The notes under the pieces are model-generated. The model did no database searches and was not told the DNA's origin. It saw only the letters and a program-made list of their open reading frames with translations. From NCBI GenBank assembly GCA_947085425.1, contig CAMTWK010000006.1:1-42641 (forward strand): a stretch of 42,641 nucleotides of DNA, read 5' to 3'. The translations under genes were made by a program, and so were the position numbers. This document shows, in pieces, positions 25,287 through 34,182 of the stretch. Source of the DNA: UKL13-2 sp947085425. GTDB lineage: Bacteria > Pseudomonadota > Gammaproteobacteria > Burkholderiales > Usitatibacteraceae. How positions within the stretch are numbered: the stretch's first letter is position 1; every line of letters starts with the position of its first letter.

Positions 25287-26134
25287 TTTGCTTCCGTTTG
25301 TAACAGCGCCACATCACGCCATGCCAATAGCCGGTGTTCAATCGCCACCAATATTCCATCCGTCAATTTGCCGAGCAGTGCGAGCGAAATGATGGCAACC
25401 AATACCAAGTCAGCGCGACCGGTCTCGCGTCCGTCCGTCAACAAATAGCCCAGGCCGGATGTTGATGCGATCAATTCTGCTGCAACCAAAAACATCCAGC
25501 CTAGCCCGAGGCTGGCGCGCAGGCCGGTCATCAGGCCGGGCAGTGATGCCGGGAAATAGATCTTTCGCAGTAACGTCAAACGTGACAAGCCTAGTTGAAC
25601 ACCTACTTCAACCAACTTGCGGTCGACATTCTTTAATGCAGATAGGGTCGCCAGATACATGGGAAAAAAAGTACCGATGGCGATCAAAGTCAACTTCGAT
25701 GCCATATCAATACCGAGCCACAGCAATAACAACGGCACCCAGGCCAACGAGGGAATCGCTCTGAATGCCTGCAGGCTAGGGTCAAGCAGGTTTTCAATTC
25801 GTCGATCGAGTGCGACCATTGTGCCAACCAGCAACCCGGCAAAAGCGCCGATGCCGAAGCCCGCGGCAACCCGACTGCTGCTGGCCATTGTATGGCTGAG
25901 TAAGCTTCCATCGTTGACCAAGACAAGCGCGGTCACCGCCACAGTTGACGGTGGTGGCAACAAGTGCGCGGCCACCCAGCCGAGTCTGGAGGTGATTTCC
26001 CAAACAAGCAGACTCACAATGGGTAACAGCAATGCCAGTGGCAGACGCAATCCCATTCGGAAGCCATGCAACTGGCGAACGCTGTTGCGCCGGGACAGTG
26101 CGGGTAGCGCTTGGGAACGGGCAATGGCATTCAT
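25283..26134 (-). CDS. ABC transporter permease (SsuC/TauC type)
   Basis: Integral membrane subunit of the importer above. About six hydrophobic helices, with the EAA coupling motif in VEVGVQLGLSRLTLLRKIYFPASLPGLMTGL. The conserved block FRAIPSLAWVPLLLLWLGI is typical of SsuC/TauC permeases. Length 283. Stop overlaps the ATPase start; 27 bp separate its start from the binding-protein stop. Gene order is binding protein, permease, ATPase, OsmC-like protein on one transcript. Confidence 0.93.
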   Translation of the reverse strand: MNAIARSQALPALSRRNSVRQLHGFRMGLRLPLALLLPIVSLLVWEITSRLGWVAAHLLPPPSTVAVTALVLVNDGSLLSHTMASSSRVAAGFGIGAFAGLLVGTMVALDRRIENLLDPSLQAFRAIPSLAWVPLLLLWLGIDMASKLTLIAIGTFFPMYLATLSALKNVDRKLVEVGVQLGLSRLTLLRKIYFPASLPGLMTGLRASLGLGWMFLVAAELIASTSGLGYLLTDGRETGRADLVLVAIISLALLGKLTDGILVAIEHRLLAWRDVALLQTEAK

Positions 26135-26161
26135 TTTTTTAACATACCGATTGTGTTTGAT

Positions 26162-27181
26162 TTAGCGGGTGGTGCCGTTTGGAAATAGTACGGCAACCTT
26201 CAGCGCAGGTTTGGCATCGATCAACTCGTCTATGACCTTTGCGACGTCCGTACCTGGTCTGACCAGACCCTCATCCAAGAGGATCGACGCGGCCGCCTTC
26301 AACGAAAAACGGTGGGAATGGGATGGAATGGATTCGTCAAAGCCAGTGCGGTCGAGTTGGCGCTTGGCCACATCCAAGCTGATTTTTGCTTCAGCAGCAA
26401 GTAATGCCGCCGCATCGGCCGGATTTTTTTGAATCCACAAACGCGCACGCTCATATAAGCGAATGGTGCGTTCGACTGCGTCAGGGTGATTTTTTGCAAA
26501 TTTTTCAGTGGTGTTCAAAAAACCAAAGGTATTGAAATTTATATTACGATAAATGATGCGGGTACCCGCCTGCAATTCACTGGCCGCCAACAACGGGTCG
26601 AGTCCGGCCCAGGCGTCCACGCGTTTTTGTTCCAGCGCGACACGGCCGTCGGCATGCTGCAAATGCACCAATTCGACGTCACTCTTATTGAGACCGGCAA
26701 CCTGCAACGCGCGCAGGGTGAATAAATACGGGTCGGTGCCTTTGGTGGCAGCGATTTTTTTTCCTTTTAAATCAGCCAGCGAGCGGATTGGTGAGTCATG
26801 TGGAACGGCCAGGGCGGTCCATTCCGGGCGTGAGTACACAAAAACGGTTTTGATCGGATTGCCATTGGCGCGCGAAAGTACCGCTGCCAATCCGGCGGTG
26901 GAACCAAAGTCGACCGCATCGGCGGCTAGAAATTCAAGCGCACGATTGCTGCCGGCCGATTGAATCCAGCGAACCTTTGTATTTGATTTGGCAAATTCCT
27001 GCTCCGCCCAGCCAAATTTACGGATGACCAGACTGGGAGGCGAGTAAAACGCATAATCGAGCCGTACCTCGGCTGGTCCTGGCTCTGCGTTCGCTGCACG
27101 CAGAAACAAAGTTGGCACGATCAAAAACGTCAAAATCGCCGTGGCCAATATGTGCGAACGTTTGATGTGGGGCATATTCAT
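26162..27181 (-). CDS. ABC transporter substrate-binding protein (aliphatic sulfonate type)
   Basis: Periplasmic binding protein of the SsuA/NMT1-like class. A signal peptide runs to about residue 32 (LFLRAANA). The mature protein begins EPGPAEVRLDYAFYSPPSLVIRKFG. Typical segments are SNRALEFLAADAVDFGSTAG, DSPIRSLADLKGKKIAATKGTDPYLF and DAWAGLDPLLAASEL. The TKGTDPYLFTLRAL stretch resembles sulfonate-binding members. Length 339. First gene of the minus operon, divergent from the CysB-type regulator; the shared 230-bp gap contains an AT-rich dyad cluster suited to LysR-family control. Confidence 0.9.
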   Translation of the reverse strand: MNMPHIKRSHILATAILTFLIVPTLFLRAANAEPGPAEVRLDYAFYSPPSLVIRKFGWAEQEFAKSNTKVRWIQSAGSNRALEFLAADAVDFGSTAGLAAVLSRANGNPIKTVFVYSRPEWTALAVPHDSPIRSLADLKGKKIAATKGTDPYLFTLRALQVAGLNKSDVELVHLQHADGRVALEQKRVDAWAGLDPLLAASELQAGTRIIYRNINFNTFGFLNTTEKFAKNHPDAVERTIRLYERARLWIQKNPADAAALLAAEAKISLDVAKRQLDRTGFDESIPSHSHRFSLKAAASILLDEGLVRPGTDVAKVIDELIDAKPALKVAVLFPNGTTR

Positions 27182-27241
27182 GGGTTGCCGATCAGGTGGG
27201 ATTGAGGTGGAAACAGGGATGGCATGAATATTAAAATGAAT

Positions 27242-27294
27242 CGCATATAATCAAAACGAATTAATAACTATTAAATATGCGAAATACGTATAAT
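27242..27294. promoter_or_regulatory. AT-rich dyads, likely CysB-type operator and promoter region
   Basis: Between the divergent transporter operon and the CysB-like gene are a perfect dyad TTAATA AC TATTAA (27261-27274) and wider arms CGCATAT (27242-27248) / ATATGCG (27275-27281). A -10 like TATAAT sits at 27289-27294 on plus without a recognisable -35, as expected for an activator-dependent or self-regulated promoter. The binding factor is inferred from the neighbouring gene. Confidence 0.45.
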
Positions 27295-27411
27295 GACTGA
27301 TCACGGTTGACCTGCTGGTTTTGACTTGCTTGTTTTGTTTCGTTTACTACAGCGCACTCCTGTGACCACCGCGACTTTTCGTGCCCCTTTACACTTCACG
27401 CCCTGATCACC

Positions 27412-28317
27412 ATGAACCTCCAACAAATTCGCTATGTGCGCGAAATCGCCAGGCAAGATCTCAATCTCACCCACGCGGCGGAAGCGCTGCACACCTCACA
27501 ACCCGGCGTATCGAGACAGGTGCGAGAATTGGAAGATGAATTGGGTGTGGATGTGTTTGTACGTCAGGGGAAACGGCTGACTGCACTCACGCCCGCCGGG
27601 CTGGCTGTGGTGGCGATCTGTGAACGTCTGCTTGGTGAGGTAGATAACCTGAAACGAGTCGGCAAGGAGTTTTCAAATGCCAATCATGGCGAATTGGTCA
27701 TCGCCGCCACCCATATGCAGGCGCGTTATGCGTTGCCGAAAGCGATCAAGGCTTTTGTGAAAAAATACCCTCATGTGCGTTTAAGTTTGCGTCAAGGGGC
27801 GCCGCGTGACCTAGCGGATATGGTTGTTTCCGGACAGGCGGATATCGCCATTGCCACCGAGACACTTGATCGTTATCCCGCGCTGGCGACAATACCGTTG
27901 TATCGTTGGCACCACTGCGTGATCGTACCTAATAATCATCCGCTGGCGAGCGAGAAAAAATTGACCCTGGCTAAAATCGCCCAATACCCGCTTATTACCT
28001 ACGATGCCGCATTTGCGGGGCGATCGGCATTGGATACGACTTTTGAAGAGGCCGGTTTGAAAATTGACGTGGTGTTGACCGCGATCGATACTGATGTCAT
28101 CAAAACCTATGTGCGGGAAGGGTTGGGGGTGGGAATCATTGCCGGTATTGCAGTAGACGGTGGCGATCATGATCTGGTGTCGCTGGATGGGTCGAAATTA
28201 TTTCCTGAAAGAGTGACAAAATTGGCCTATCGAAAAGACGCATACCTGCGCGGTTTTGTCCGCGATTTTATGACCAGTTTGTCGACTCACCTTTTACAAA
28301 ATAACCAACGCCAATGA
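27412..28317 (+). CDS. LysR-family regulator, CysB/Cbl type
   Basis: Transcription factor of sulfur assimilation: CysB and Cbl sense O-acetylserine, thiosulfate or APS and control cysteine and sulfonate genes. The winged-helix domain is MNLQQIRYVREIARQDLNLTHAAEALHTSQPGVSRQVRELEDELG. The effector domain opens with ATHMQARYALP, diagnostic for CysB/Cbl, and includes TYDAAFAGRSALD and GLGVGIIAGIAV. Length 301 (CysB is about 324). Its stop overlaps cysM (ATGA), so regulator and cysteine synthase are coupled. CysB versus Cbl cannot be settled here. Confidence 0.92.
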   Translation: MNLQQIRYVREIARQDLNLTHAAEALHTSQPGVSRQVRELEDELGVDVFVRQGKRLTALTPAGLAVVAICERLLGEVDNLKRVGKEFSNANHGELVIAATHMQARYALPKAIKAFVKKYPHVRLSLRQGAPRDLADMVVSGQADIAIATETLDRYPALATIPLYRWHHCVIVPNNHPLASEKKLTLAKIAQYPLITYDAAFAGRSALDTTFEEAGLKIDVVLTAIDTDVIKTYVREGLGVGIIAGIAVDGGDHDLVSLDGSKLFPERVTKLAYRKDAYLRGFVRDFMTSLSTHLLQNNQRQ

Positions 28318-29210
28318 CCACTGTGGAAGCCAGTATTGGTAATACTCCACTGGTGAGGCTGCAGCGCATCCCACTGCGCAGCGGCATTGTGCCGACCACC
28401 ACACTATTGGCAAAACTCGAGGGCAATAATCCTGCCGGCTCGGTCAAGGATCGGCCGGCAATGTCAATGATTGTCCGCGCCGAGGCGCGTGGCGAAATTA
28501 AGCCCGGGGATACGCTGATCGAAGCGACCTCGGGCAATACCGGCATTGCCTTGGCCATGGCGGCGGCAATCCGCGGCTACAAAATGGTGCTGGTCATGCC
28601 AGAACATTTATCATTGGAACGCCGCCAGACCATGCGGGCGTTTGGTGCCGAGCTGGTATTGACCCCGAAGGCGATCGGAATGGAAGGTGCGCGTGACACC
28701 GCCGATGCCATTCAGCGGGAGCGGGGCGGGATGATGCTGAATCAGTTTTCCAATCCCGACAATCCACTTGCCCATTACACCGGCACCGGTCCGGAAATTT
28801 GGCGGCAAACAGATGGAGAAATCACCCATTTTGTCGCCACCATGGGCACCACCGGCACGATTATGGGGGTGGGTCGGTATTTAAAAGAGATGAATCCGCT
28901 GATTAAAATAGTAGGTGTGCAACCGGCAGACGGCGCCAATGTGCCTGGCATTCGTAAATGGCCGGCAGCGTATCTGCCGAAGATATTTGATTGTACAAAA
29001 GTCGACCTGATCCTGGAGGTCACGCAAAACGAAAGCGAAGATATGACACGCCGTCTGGCGATGGAAGAGGGAATATTCGCAGGCGTGTCGTCTGGTGGCG
29101 GGCTGGTTGCCGCGCTCACGGTGGCAGCGGGCTTGCAAAACGCGGTGGTGGTGCATGTCGTTTGTGATCGTGGTGATCGATACCTGTCAACCGGTGTGTT
29201 TCCAAGCTGA
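28314..29210 (+). CDS. cysM: Cysteine synthase B
   Basis: PLP enzyme making cysteine (or S-sulfocysteine) from O-acetylserine and sulfide or thiosulfate. The PLP lysine lies in NNPAGSVKDRPA (Lys45), whose NPAGS form is characteristic of CysM rather than CysK. EATSGNTGIALAM binds substrate, and GTTGTIMGVGRYLKE binds the PLP phosphate. GVSSGGGL is near the C terminus. Length 298. Start overlaps the regulator stop. Together with the divergent transporter it forms a local organosulfur-to-cysteine module. Confidence 0.96.
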   Translation: MTTVEASIGNTPLVRLQRIPLRSGIVPTTTLLAKLEGNNPAGSVKDRPAMSMIVRAEARGEIKPGDTLIEATSGNTGIALAMAAAIRGYKMVLVMPEHLSLERRQTMRAFGAELVLTPKAIGMEGARDTADAIQRERGGMMLNQFSNPDNPLAHYTGTGPEIWRQTDGEITHFVATMGTTGTIMGVGRYLKEMNPLIKIVGVQPADGANVPGIRKWPAAYLPKIFDCTKVDLILEVTQNESEDMTRRLAMEEGIFAGVSSGGGLVAALTVAAGLQNAVVVHVVCDRGDRYLSTGVFPS

Positions 29211-29301
29211 CAGCGCTAATCTGGATCGAACGCAGTGATCACGTAAACTGATGGGACAGACAGGCGTTAACTATGTACATCCGCATTAGGAGTATTTCAG
29301 T

Positions 29302-29538
29302 ATGACCAATTTGGGAGACCCTTTAAAACCATTTAAATTATCGGCCGGGACAGCCTCGTTGGTTTTTATGGCAATCCTGACAGGTTGTGGCACAACCAAT
29401 ACAATTTTTTACCCAACCGAACGCGCCACCAAGGCCGCAGACAACGTCATTGATGAAATTATGTTGCGGTCGGTTATGCCATCAAATCCACCGCTGGTTG
29501 TGCCGACGCCCCCCGCTAGATCTGACGCTGGAAAATAA
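29302..29538 (+). CDS. Small putative lipoprotein
   Basis: A 78-residue protein with a lipoprotein signal: hydrophobic stretch ASLVFMAILTGC and lipobox LTGC, Cys29 being the expected lipidation site. The mature part is short (about 50 residues) with a helical segment ATKAADNVIDEIMLRSV and a Pro-rich end. AGGAG lies nine bases upstream. Its TAA overlaps the next ATG (TAATG). In E. coli, ydbL follows a small lipoprotein gene, ynbE; this protein occupies the same place but I see no clear YnbE sequence match. Confidence 0.75.
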   Translation: MTNLGDPLKPFKLSAGTASLVFMAILTGCGTTNTIFYPTERATKAADNVIDEIMLRSVMPSNPPLVVPTPPARSDAGK

Positions 29539-29966
29539 TGAAAAACACCTTGACCCGTTTGCTGGCTTTCGCTTTTGTACTGGTTATTCCATTCCATGGT
29601 TATGCGGTCGGTGAGGCGAATTTGGATGTGGATTCTGCATCCATTGCAATCATCAAAAAGAGTCTGTCCGGTCGTTTTGCAACATTGAATCCGTTGTTTG
29701 CGTCTGGTGTCATCGGCCTGACCCGAGATGGTATGGTCGCGGTGAGTAATAACACAAAAATCAATCAAGCTGACCGCCTCAGAATTGACCAGCTCTTGAA
29801 GGATGAAAATATGGATCGCGCCACGTTATATCGGGAAATTGCCCGTGCCAACGGCCGACCCGATTGGGAAAGTGAGCTGCGAAAAACCTTCGGTGAACGC
29901 TGGATCAGCCGTGCCCCCAGCGGGTGGATGGTCAAAAATGCCAAGGGTGAATGGGTGCAAAAGTAG
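29538..29966 (+). CDS. YdbL family protein (DUF1318)
   Basis: Periplasmic protein of the YdbL/DUF1318 family; E. coli YdbL works with YdbH and YnbE in outer-membrane lipid homeostasis. Signal peptide to about residue 23 (FHGYA). The family core is clear: LKDENMDRATLYREIARANGRPDWESE and FGERWISRAPSGWMVKNAKGEWVQK. Length 142, slightly longer than typical because of the LSGRFATLNPLF segment. Coupled to the lipoprotein gene by a one-base overlap. No ydbH-like gene is present in the window. Confidence 0.88.
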   Translation: MKNTLTRLLAFAFVLVIPFHGYAVGEANLDVDSASIAIIKKSLSGRFATLNPLFASGVIGLTRDGMVAVSNNTKINQADRLRIDQLLKDENMDRATLYREIARANGRPDWESELRKTFGERWISRAPSGWMVKNAKGEWVQK

Positions 29967-30016
29967 CCTGCCAACATATGATGCGAGAATAGGTTTTTTA
30001 TCGTTCGACGGCCGCC

Positions 30017-30793
30017 ATGACGCCCATACTTGTATTTGATATTGAAACCATTCCGGATGTCGCTGGACTGCGCACTCTGCACGGCCTCGATGCCGATTTA
30101 AGTGATGAAGCCGTTGCGGAATTTGCATTTCAACGGCGGCGCCAGTCAAGTGGCAACGATTTTTTGCCACATTATGTGCAACGCGTCTGCGCGATTTCCT
30201 GTGTGTTGCGCACAAGCGACGGAATTCATGCGTGGACAATTGGCAAAGCGGAGGATGACGAAAAATATCTCATCCAGCAATTTTTTAAGGGAATCGAAAA
30301 ATATACGCCGCAGCTTGTGTCTTGGAACGGTGGTGGCTTTGATTTGCCCGTCCTCAATTATCGCGCCATGGTGCACGGTGTCAGTGCCCCGGCCTACTGG
30401 GACATGGGTGAAGATAATCGCGAATTTAAATGGAACAATTACATCAGCCGGTACCATTTGCGGCATCTTGACCTGATGGATTTAATGGCGCTCTATCAGC
30501 CGCGCGCCAATGCGCCGCTCGACGCGATGGCACAGTTATGTGGTTTTCCAGGCAAACTCGGCATGGACGGCAGCCAGGTGTGGAACGCCTATCAGAATGG
30601 CGGAATTACGGCGATTCGTGATTATTGTGAAACCGATGTCATGAATACTTATTTGGTTTTTTTGCGTTTTCAGCTCATGCGCGGCGCGCTGACCGACACA
30701 TCCTATAGCGCAGAAATTAGTGTGGTGCGTGAATTTCTGCGGTCCAACCAAAGTATTGAACACTGGCGAAAATTTAATGACGCGTGGAAATAA
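30017..30793 (+). CDS. Predicted 3'-5' exonuclease, PolB-exonuclease-like
   Basis: DEDDy-type nuclease of the DNA_pol_B_exo2 family, stand-alone relatives of the DNA polymerase B proofreading domain. Exo I is LVFDIETIPD (Asp8, Glu10); Exo II is SWNGGGFDLPVLNYRAM; Exo III is DYCETDVMNTY (Tyr-x3-Asp). No polymerase domain is present; length 258 is usual. It starts 50 bp after the ydbL-like stop without a visible ribosome-binding site. Role in repair or RNA/DNA trimming is not established for the family. Confidence 0.9.
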   Translation: MTPILVFDIETIPDVAGLRTLHGLDADLSDEAVAEFAFQRRRQSSGNDFLPHYVQRVCAISCVLRTSDGIHAWTIGKAEDDEKYLIQQFFKGIEKYTPQLVSWNGGGFDLPVLNYRAMVHGVSAPAYWDMGEDNREFKWNNYISRYHLRHLDLMDLMALYQPRANAPLDAMAQLCGFPGKLGMDGSQVWNAYQNGGITAIRDYCETDVMNTYLVFLRFQLMRGALTDTSYSAEISVVREFLRSNQSIEHWRKFNDAWK

Positions 30794-30876
30794 CGCTTTG
30801 CCCCACCGCAGGGTCGTTTTTGCAAAGCATCACGAATCGTTGATGTTTTTTGTATTATTTTAAAAAAGGAAAAAAT

Positions 30877-31725
30877 ATGTTCCGGCAAGAATTCTGCAGC
30901 GCCGTTGCCATTGCATTGTTTGCGTGCACTGTCGTTGCCCAACCATCAAACTTATCTACCGCGCCGACGAAAAAATCTCCGCCTCAGCCAGTCAAATTGA
31001 TAGAAATCAATAGTGCGGCACGGGTATCGTTTTTGGAGGGGGATGCCACCATTGTTGGGACCAACAAAAAGTCCCGGAAAGCGAGTGTCGGCGAGACCAT
31101 TTTCGAAGGGGACAGTCTGGTCACGGGAAAAGTAGGGGAAATTCACCTGGAGATGGAGGACAGTGGATTTGTCGCGGTCCGTCCCGGCACCAGAGTTCAA
31201 ATTGGGACCTTTTTAGCGAAAGGCGATACGCGTGATGCGAGTACCATCACGCTTGCCTATGGGGGAATACGTGTTGTTAACGGCTGGATTGGAAAACAAG
31301 CGTCGACCAAGAGCCAATTTATGACCCCAAGTTCGACCATTCAAATTCACGCTGGAGACCACGAAATTCGCGTCGTGCCTAAAGTGGAAGATTCAGGCAG
31401 ACTAAATGCAGGAACTTACTACCGCGCAATTGTTGGTGGCGGACAGATGATTTCGCCAAAAGGAGTGCAGAAAGTCGCTGCCACCCAGATCGGATTTGTT
31501 GATCGAGAGAGCAATATGCCCACACTGCTTGTGGATCAATCCTGGATGTTAAATGCCACTAAAAATGAAAAGCAAATTGACGGCAAGTACGACTTTGTGC
31601 AAAAAAATGTCGAAGCTCGACTGGATGCGCGACGTAACGAAATGAAGATGCGCCTCGAAAATTCTGAAAAATTTGTGAACAGCCAAAAGACTGCGCCGTC
31701 CGAACCGGTGTCGAATAAAAAATAA
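30877..31725 (+). CDS. Secreted FecR-domain protein
   Basis: Exported protein with a FecR-type domain: residues 1-21 are a signal peptide (AIALFACTVVAQ), and residues about 45-165 contain ARVSFLEGDATIVG, GETIFEGDSLVTG, FVAVRPGTRVQIG and AYGGIRVVNGWIG. The C-terminal part ends in a charged helix. Unlike classical FecR it has no cytoplasmic anti-sigma region or transmembrane helix, and no sigma factor or TonB receptor gene adjoins it. The ATG at 30877 is chosen for the AAAAGGA six bases upstream. Length 282. The function of such secreted FecR proteins is unclear. Confidence 0.82.
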   Translation: MFRQEFCSAVAIALFACTVVAQPSNLSTAPTKKSPPQPVKLIEINSAARVSFLEGDATIVGTNKKSRKASVGETIFEGDSLVTGKVGEIHLEMEDSGFVAVRPGTRVQIGTFLAKGDTRDASTITLAYGGIRVVNGWIGKQASTKSQFMTPSSTIQIHAGDHEIRVVPKVEDSGRLNAGTYYRAIVGGGQMISPKGVQKVAATQIGFVDRESNMPTLLVDQSWMLNATKNEKQIDGKYDFVQKNVEARLDARRNEMKMRLENSEKFVNSQKTAPSEPVSNKK

Positions 31726-31790
31726 TCGTTCGTCGCAGCAGCAGGCGGTAACGACACACGGCACAGCCGGATCCGCTCATGCGGTTCGAG

Positions 31791-32852
31791 CTACGCAGCG
31801 AACGCCACCACGTGGTCTATTTCAAGTTGAATGCCGATTTTTTGGCCAAGCTCGTGGTTATGGTGCGACGGCACCAGGGAAAACACCTGGGTTCCGCTGT
31901 CGAGTTTTAACGTATAAAGAATGTCGGCACCACGAAACGCCTTATGTACGACTTTGGCAGTTGCAGGGCTTGCGTCGTCGTGTTGAATATCGTCAGGACG
32001 TAACAACACGTCATAGTTGGCATTGTTCACGACCTCGCTGGCACGCAGGTTCGTTGGATGCATCAGCCCCAGTTCGGTATTGACCAGACCTTCTGCGGTG
32101 CCACGCCCGCGGATGAGTACGCCCTGGCCGATAAAATCGGCAACAAACCGTGTGGCTGGCCGATGATACAAATTGTAGGCGCTGTCGGCCTGTTCAATGA
32201 CGCCGCGATTCATCACGCTGATTTTGTCGGCAATCGAAAATGCCTCGTGTTGATCGTGGGTGACGAACAACGCCGTGGTGTTCAGTTGCTTTAGTAATGC
32301 ACGCACTTCCAACCCGAGTTTTTCACGCAGCTCCACATCCAGGCTGGAGAACGGCTCGTCTAATAATAATAATTTTGGACTGGGTGCCAGGGCGCGGGCG
32401 AGTGCCACACGTTGCCGTTGCCCGCCGGAAAGTTCGTGTGGATAACGAATGGCGTAGTCGTTCAGCCCGACCAAATCGAGCATTTCCGAAACGCGAAGGG
32501 TAGAAGCGGTTTTACCCAACAACCGTAAACCGAAAGCAATATTCTCTGTGACATTTAGATGCGGGAACAGCGCAAAGTCCTGGAAAACATAGCCCAATTG
32601 GCGTTCTTCCGCGGTGACAAAAGTTGTGTTGCTGACAAAGTCCGTGCCGTCGACGGTAATGGTGCCAGTAGAGGGGCGTTCGAAGCCGGCAACAAGGCGC
32701 AGGATGGTGGTTTTTCCGCAGCCACTAGGGCCCAGCAAGCAGCCAATTGCACCTTTATCGATATTGAAATCGAGGTGCTGACAAATGTCTGCACCGTCAG
32801 GATAAGAGAAGCTAACCTGTTGAATTGACAGTATTGGCGTATTTTTGGACAT
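31791..32852 (-). CDS. fbpC: Iron(III) ABC transporter ATP-binding protein
   Basis: ATPase of the ferric-iron (FbpC/FutC) group. Walker A GPSGCGKTT (41-49), Q-loop VFQDFALFPHLNV, signature LSGGQRQRVALARALA (141-156), Walker B LLLLDEPFSSLD and H-loop ALFVTHDQHEAFSIAD are complete. A C-terminal TOBE-like regulatory domain follows (about residues 235-353, with LLRPDDIQHDD). The gene is divergent from the binding-protein gene with a Fur-box-like site between them, which supports iron rather than polyamine or sulfate. A permease gene is missing next to it. Confidence 0.9.
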   Translation of the reverse strand: MSKNTPILSIQQVSFSYPDGADICQHLDFNIDKGAIGCLLGPSGCGKTTILRLVAGFERPSTGTITVDGTDFVSNTTFVTAEERQLGYVFQDFALFPHLNVTENIAFGLRLLGKTASTLRVSEMLDLVGLNDYAIRYPHELSGGQRQRVALARALAPSPKLLLLDEPFSSLDVELREKLGLEVRALLKQLNTTALFVTHDQHEAFSIADKISVMNRGVIEQADSAYNLYHRPATRFVADFIGQGVLIRGRGTAEGLVNTELGLMHPTNLRASEVVNNANYDVLLRPDDIQHDDASPATAKVVHKAFRGADILYTLKLDSGTQVFSLVPSHHNHELGQKIGIQLEIDHVVAFAA

Positions 32853-32885
32853 GGCTGATTATAACGCTGGAAATGGTCATATTTG

Positions 32886-32904
32886 ACAAATGAGAATCAT
32901 TCGT
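32886..32904. promoter_or_regulatory. Fur-box-like operator
   Basis: ACAAATGAGAATCATTCGT matches the 19-bp Fur consensus at about 12 positions, including the core TGAGAATCATT. More AT-rich half-sites (CGTATTATTATT) follow at once. It lies between divergent fbpC and fbpA, where one Fur dimer could repress both. Confidence 0.65.
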
Positions 32905-33033
32905 ATTATTATTTGCGGGTCGAATCCAATTTACTGCCACCGCAACCGATGAGATTGATTTAAAGACACAGTCGCACGCCCGGATTGTCGGATTGCGCAA
33001 ACAATAACCTGTACAAACACGAAGGTTGATCCT

Positions 33034-34083
33034 ATGACAAACATTTTAAAATCTACCATCCATTTGCTGATTGCCGCCGGCTTGGTTGCCACGCTTTCAG
33101 CTGCCGGAACGGCCGTCGCCCAACAGCGGGTCGTTAATCTTTATTCCTCGCGTCATTACCAAACCGACGAGGCGCTGTATCGTAATTTCGAAAAAGCGAC
33201 CGGCATCAAAATTAATCGCATTGAAGCACCGGAAGATCCATTGCTGGATCGTCTCAAAACTGAAGGTGAACGGAGTCCGGCGGATGTGCTGATTACCGTT
33301 GATATGGGGCGATTATTAAAGGCACAGGAGCTCGGGCTTTTTCAACCCATTAAATCAACGATTCTAGCGGCGGCGGTTCCGGCTGAATTACGCGCGGCAG
33401 ATGGCTCTTGGTATGGTTTTTCAGTGCGCGCCCGGCCAATTTTTTACGCCAGATCGAAGGTCGATCCAAAACAACTCCCGGACTATGAAAGCCTGGCTGA
33501 CCCAAAGTGGAAGGGTAAAATTTGTACCCGCTCCGGCGGGCACCCGTACAACATTTCGATGATGAGTGCACTGATTGCGGCACACGGTGTGACCAAAGCA
33601 GAACAGTGGGCGCGTGAAGTGGTGGGAAATATGGCGCGAGCACCCAAAGGCGGCGACACCGACCAAATCAAAGCGGTTGCTGCTGGTGAATGTGATATTG
33701 CTATTGGCAATACCTATTACTACGTTCGTTTAATGAAGTCAGACAAACCAGACGACGTGGCAATTGTCGATAAAGTTGGCGTGATTTTTCCAAATCAGAC
33801 CGGTCCAAATGCCAGGGGCACACATATCAATATTTCCGGGGCGGGCGTGGCAAAATACGCCCCCAATAAAGACAACGCAGTCAAATTTCTCGAATATCTC
33901 GCCAGCCCTGAAGCGCAAGAGTATTTTGCAAACGGCAACAATGAATATCCCATTTCAGGAACTATAAAAAGCCCGCAACTTATCGCGTTGGGATCGTTCA
34001 AGCGCGATCCGCTCAAGATGGAAATGGTCGGCAAAAATTACGCTGCGGCGGCACAGATTTTCGACCGGGCGGGTTGGAAATAG
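33034..34083 (+). CDS. fbpA: Iron(III) ABC transporter substrate-binding protein
   Basis: Periplasmic ferric-iron binding protein of the FbpA/FutA class. Signal peptide ends AVA at about residue 29; the mature protein starts with QRVVNLYSSRHYQTDEALY, whose His/Tyr are candidate ligands. The iron-binding tyrosines lie in IGNTYYYVRL (Tyr228-230). GLFQPIKS, WYGFSVRARPIFY and GRSG-like TRSGGHPYNISM are typical. Length 349. Divergent from fbpC across a Fur-box-like site. No permease follows; the next gene is PhoX-like, so the membrane subunit must be elsewhere or shared. Confidence 0.93.
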   Translation: MTNILKSTIHLLIAAGLVATLSAAGTAVAQQRVVNLYSSRHYQTDEALYRNFEKATGIKINRIEAPEDPLLDRLKTEGERSPADVLITVDMGRLLKAQELGLFQPIKSTILAAAVPAELRAADGSWYGFSVRARPIFYARSKVDPKQLPDYESLADPKWKGKICTRSGGHPYNISMMSALIAAHGVTKAEQWAREVVGNMARAPKGGDTDQIKAVAAGECDIAIGNTYYYVRLMKSDKPDDVAIVDKVGVIFPNQTGPNARGTHINISGAGVAKYAPNKDNAVKFLEYLASPEAQEYFANGNNEYPISGTIKSPQLIALGSFKRDPLKMEMVGKNYAAAAQIFDRAGWK

Positions 34084-34182
34084 CCGTTCACGCCGCTGTC
34101 TTCAATGCATGGCAAACTGTTAACTGAATGCTGGTAGTACAACCGCCTGTTGCGTTGCCGAGTATTGTCAGGGATGTCCAAC

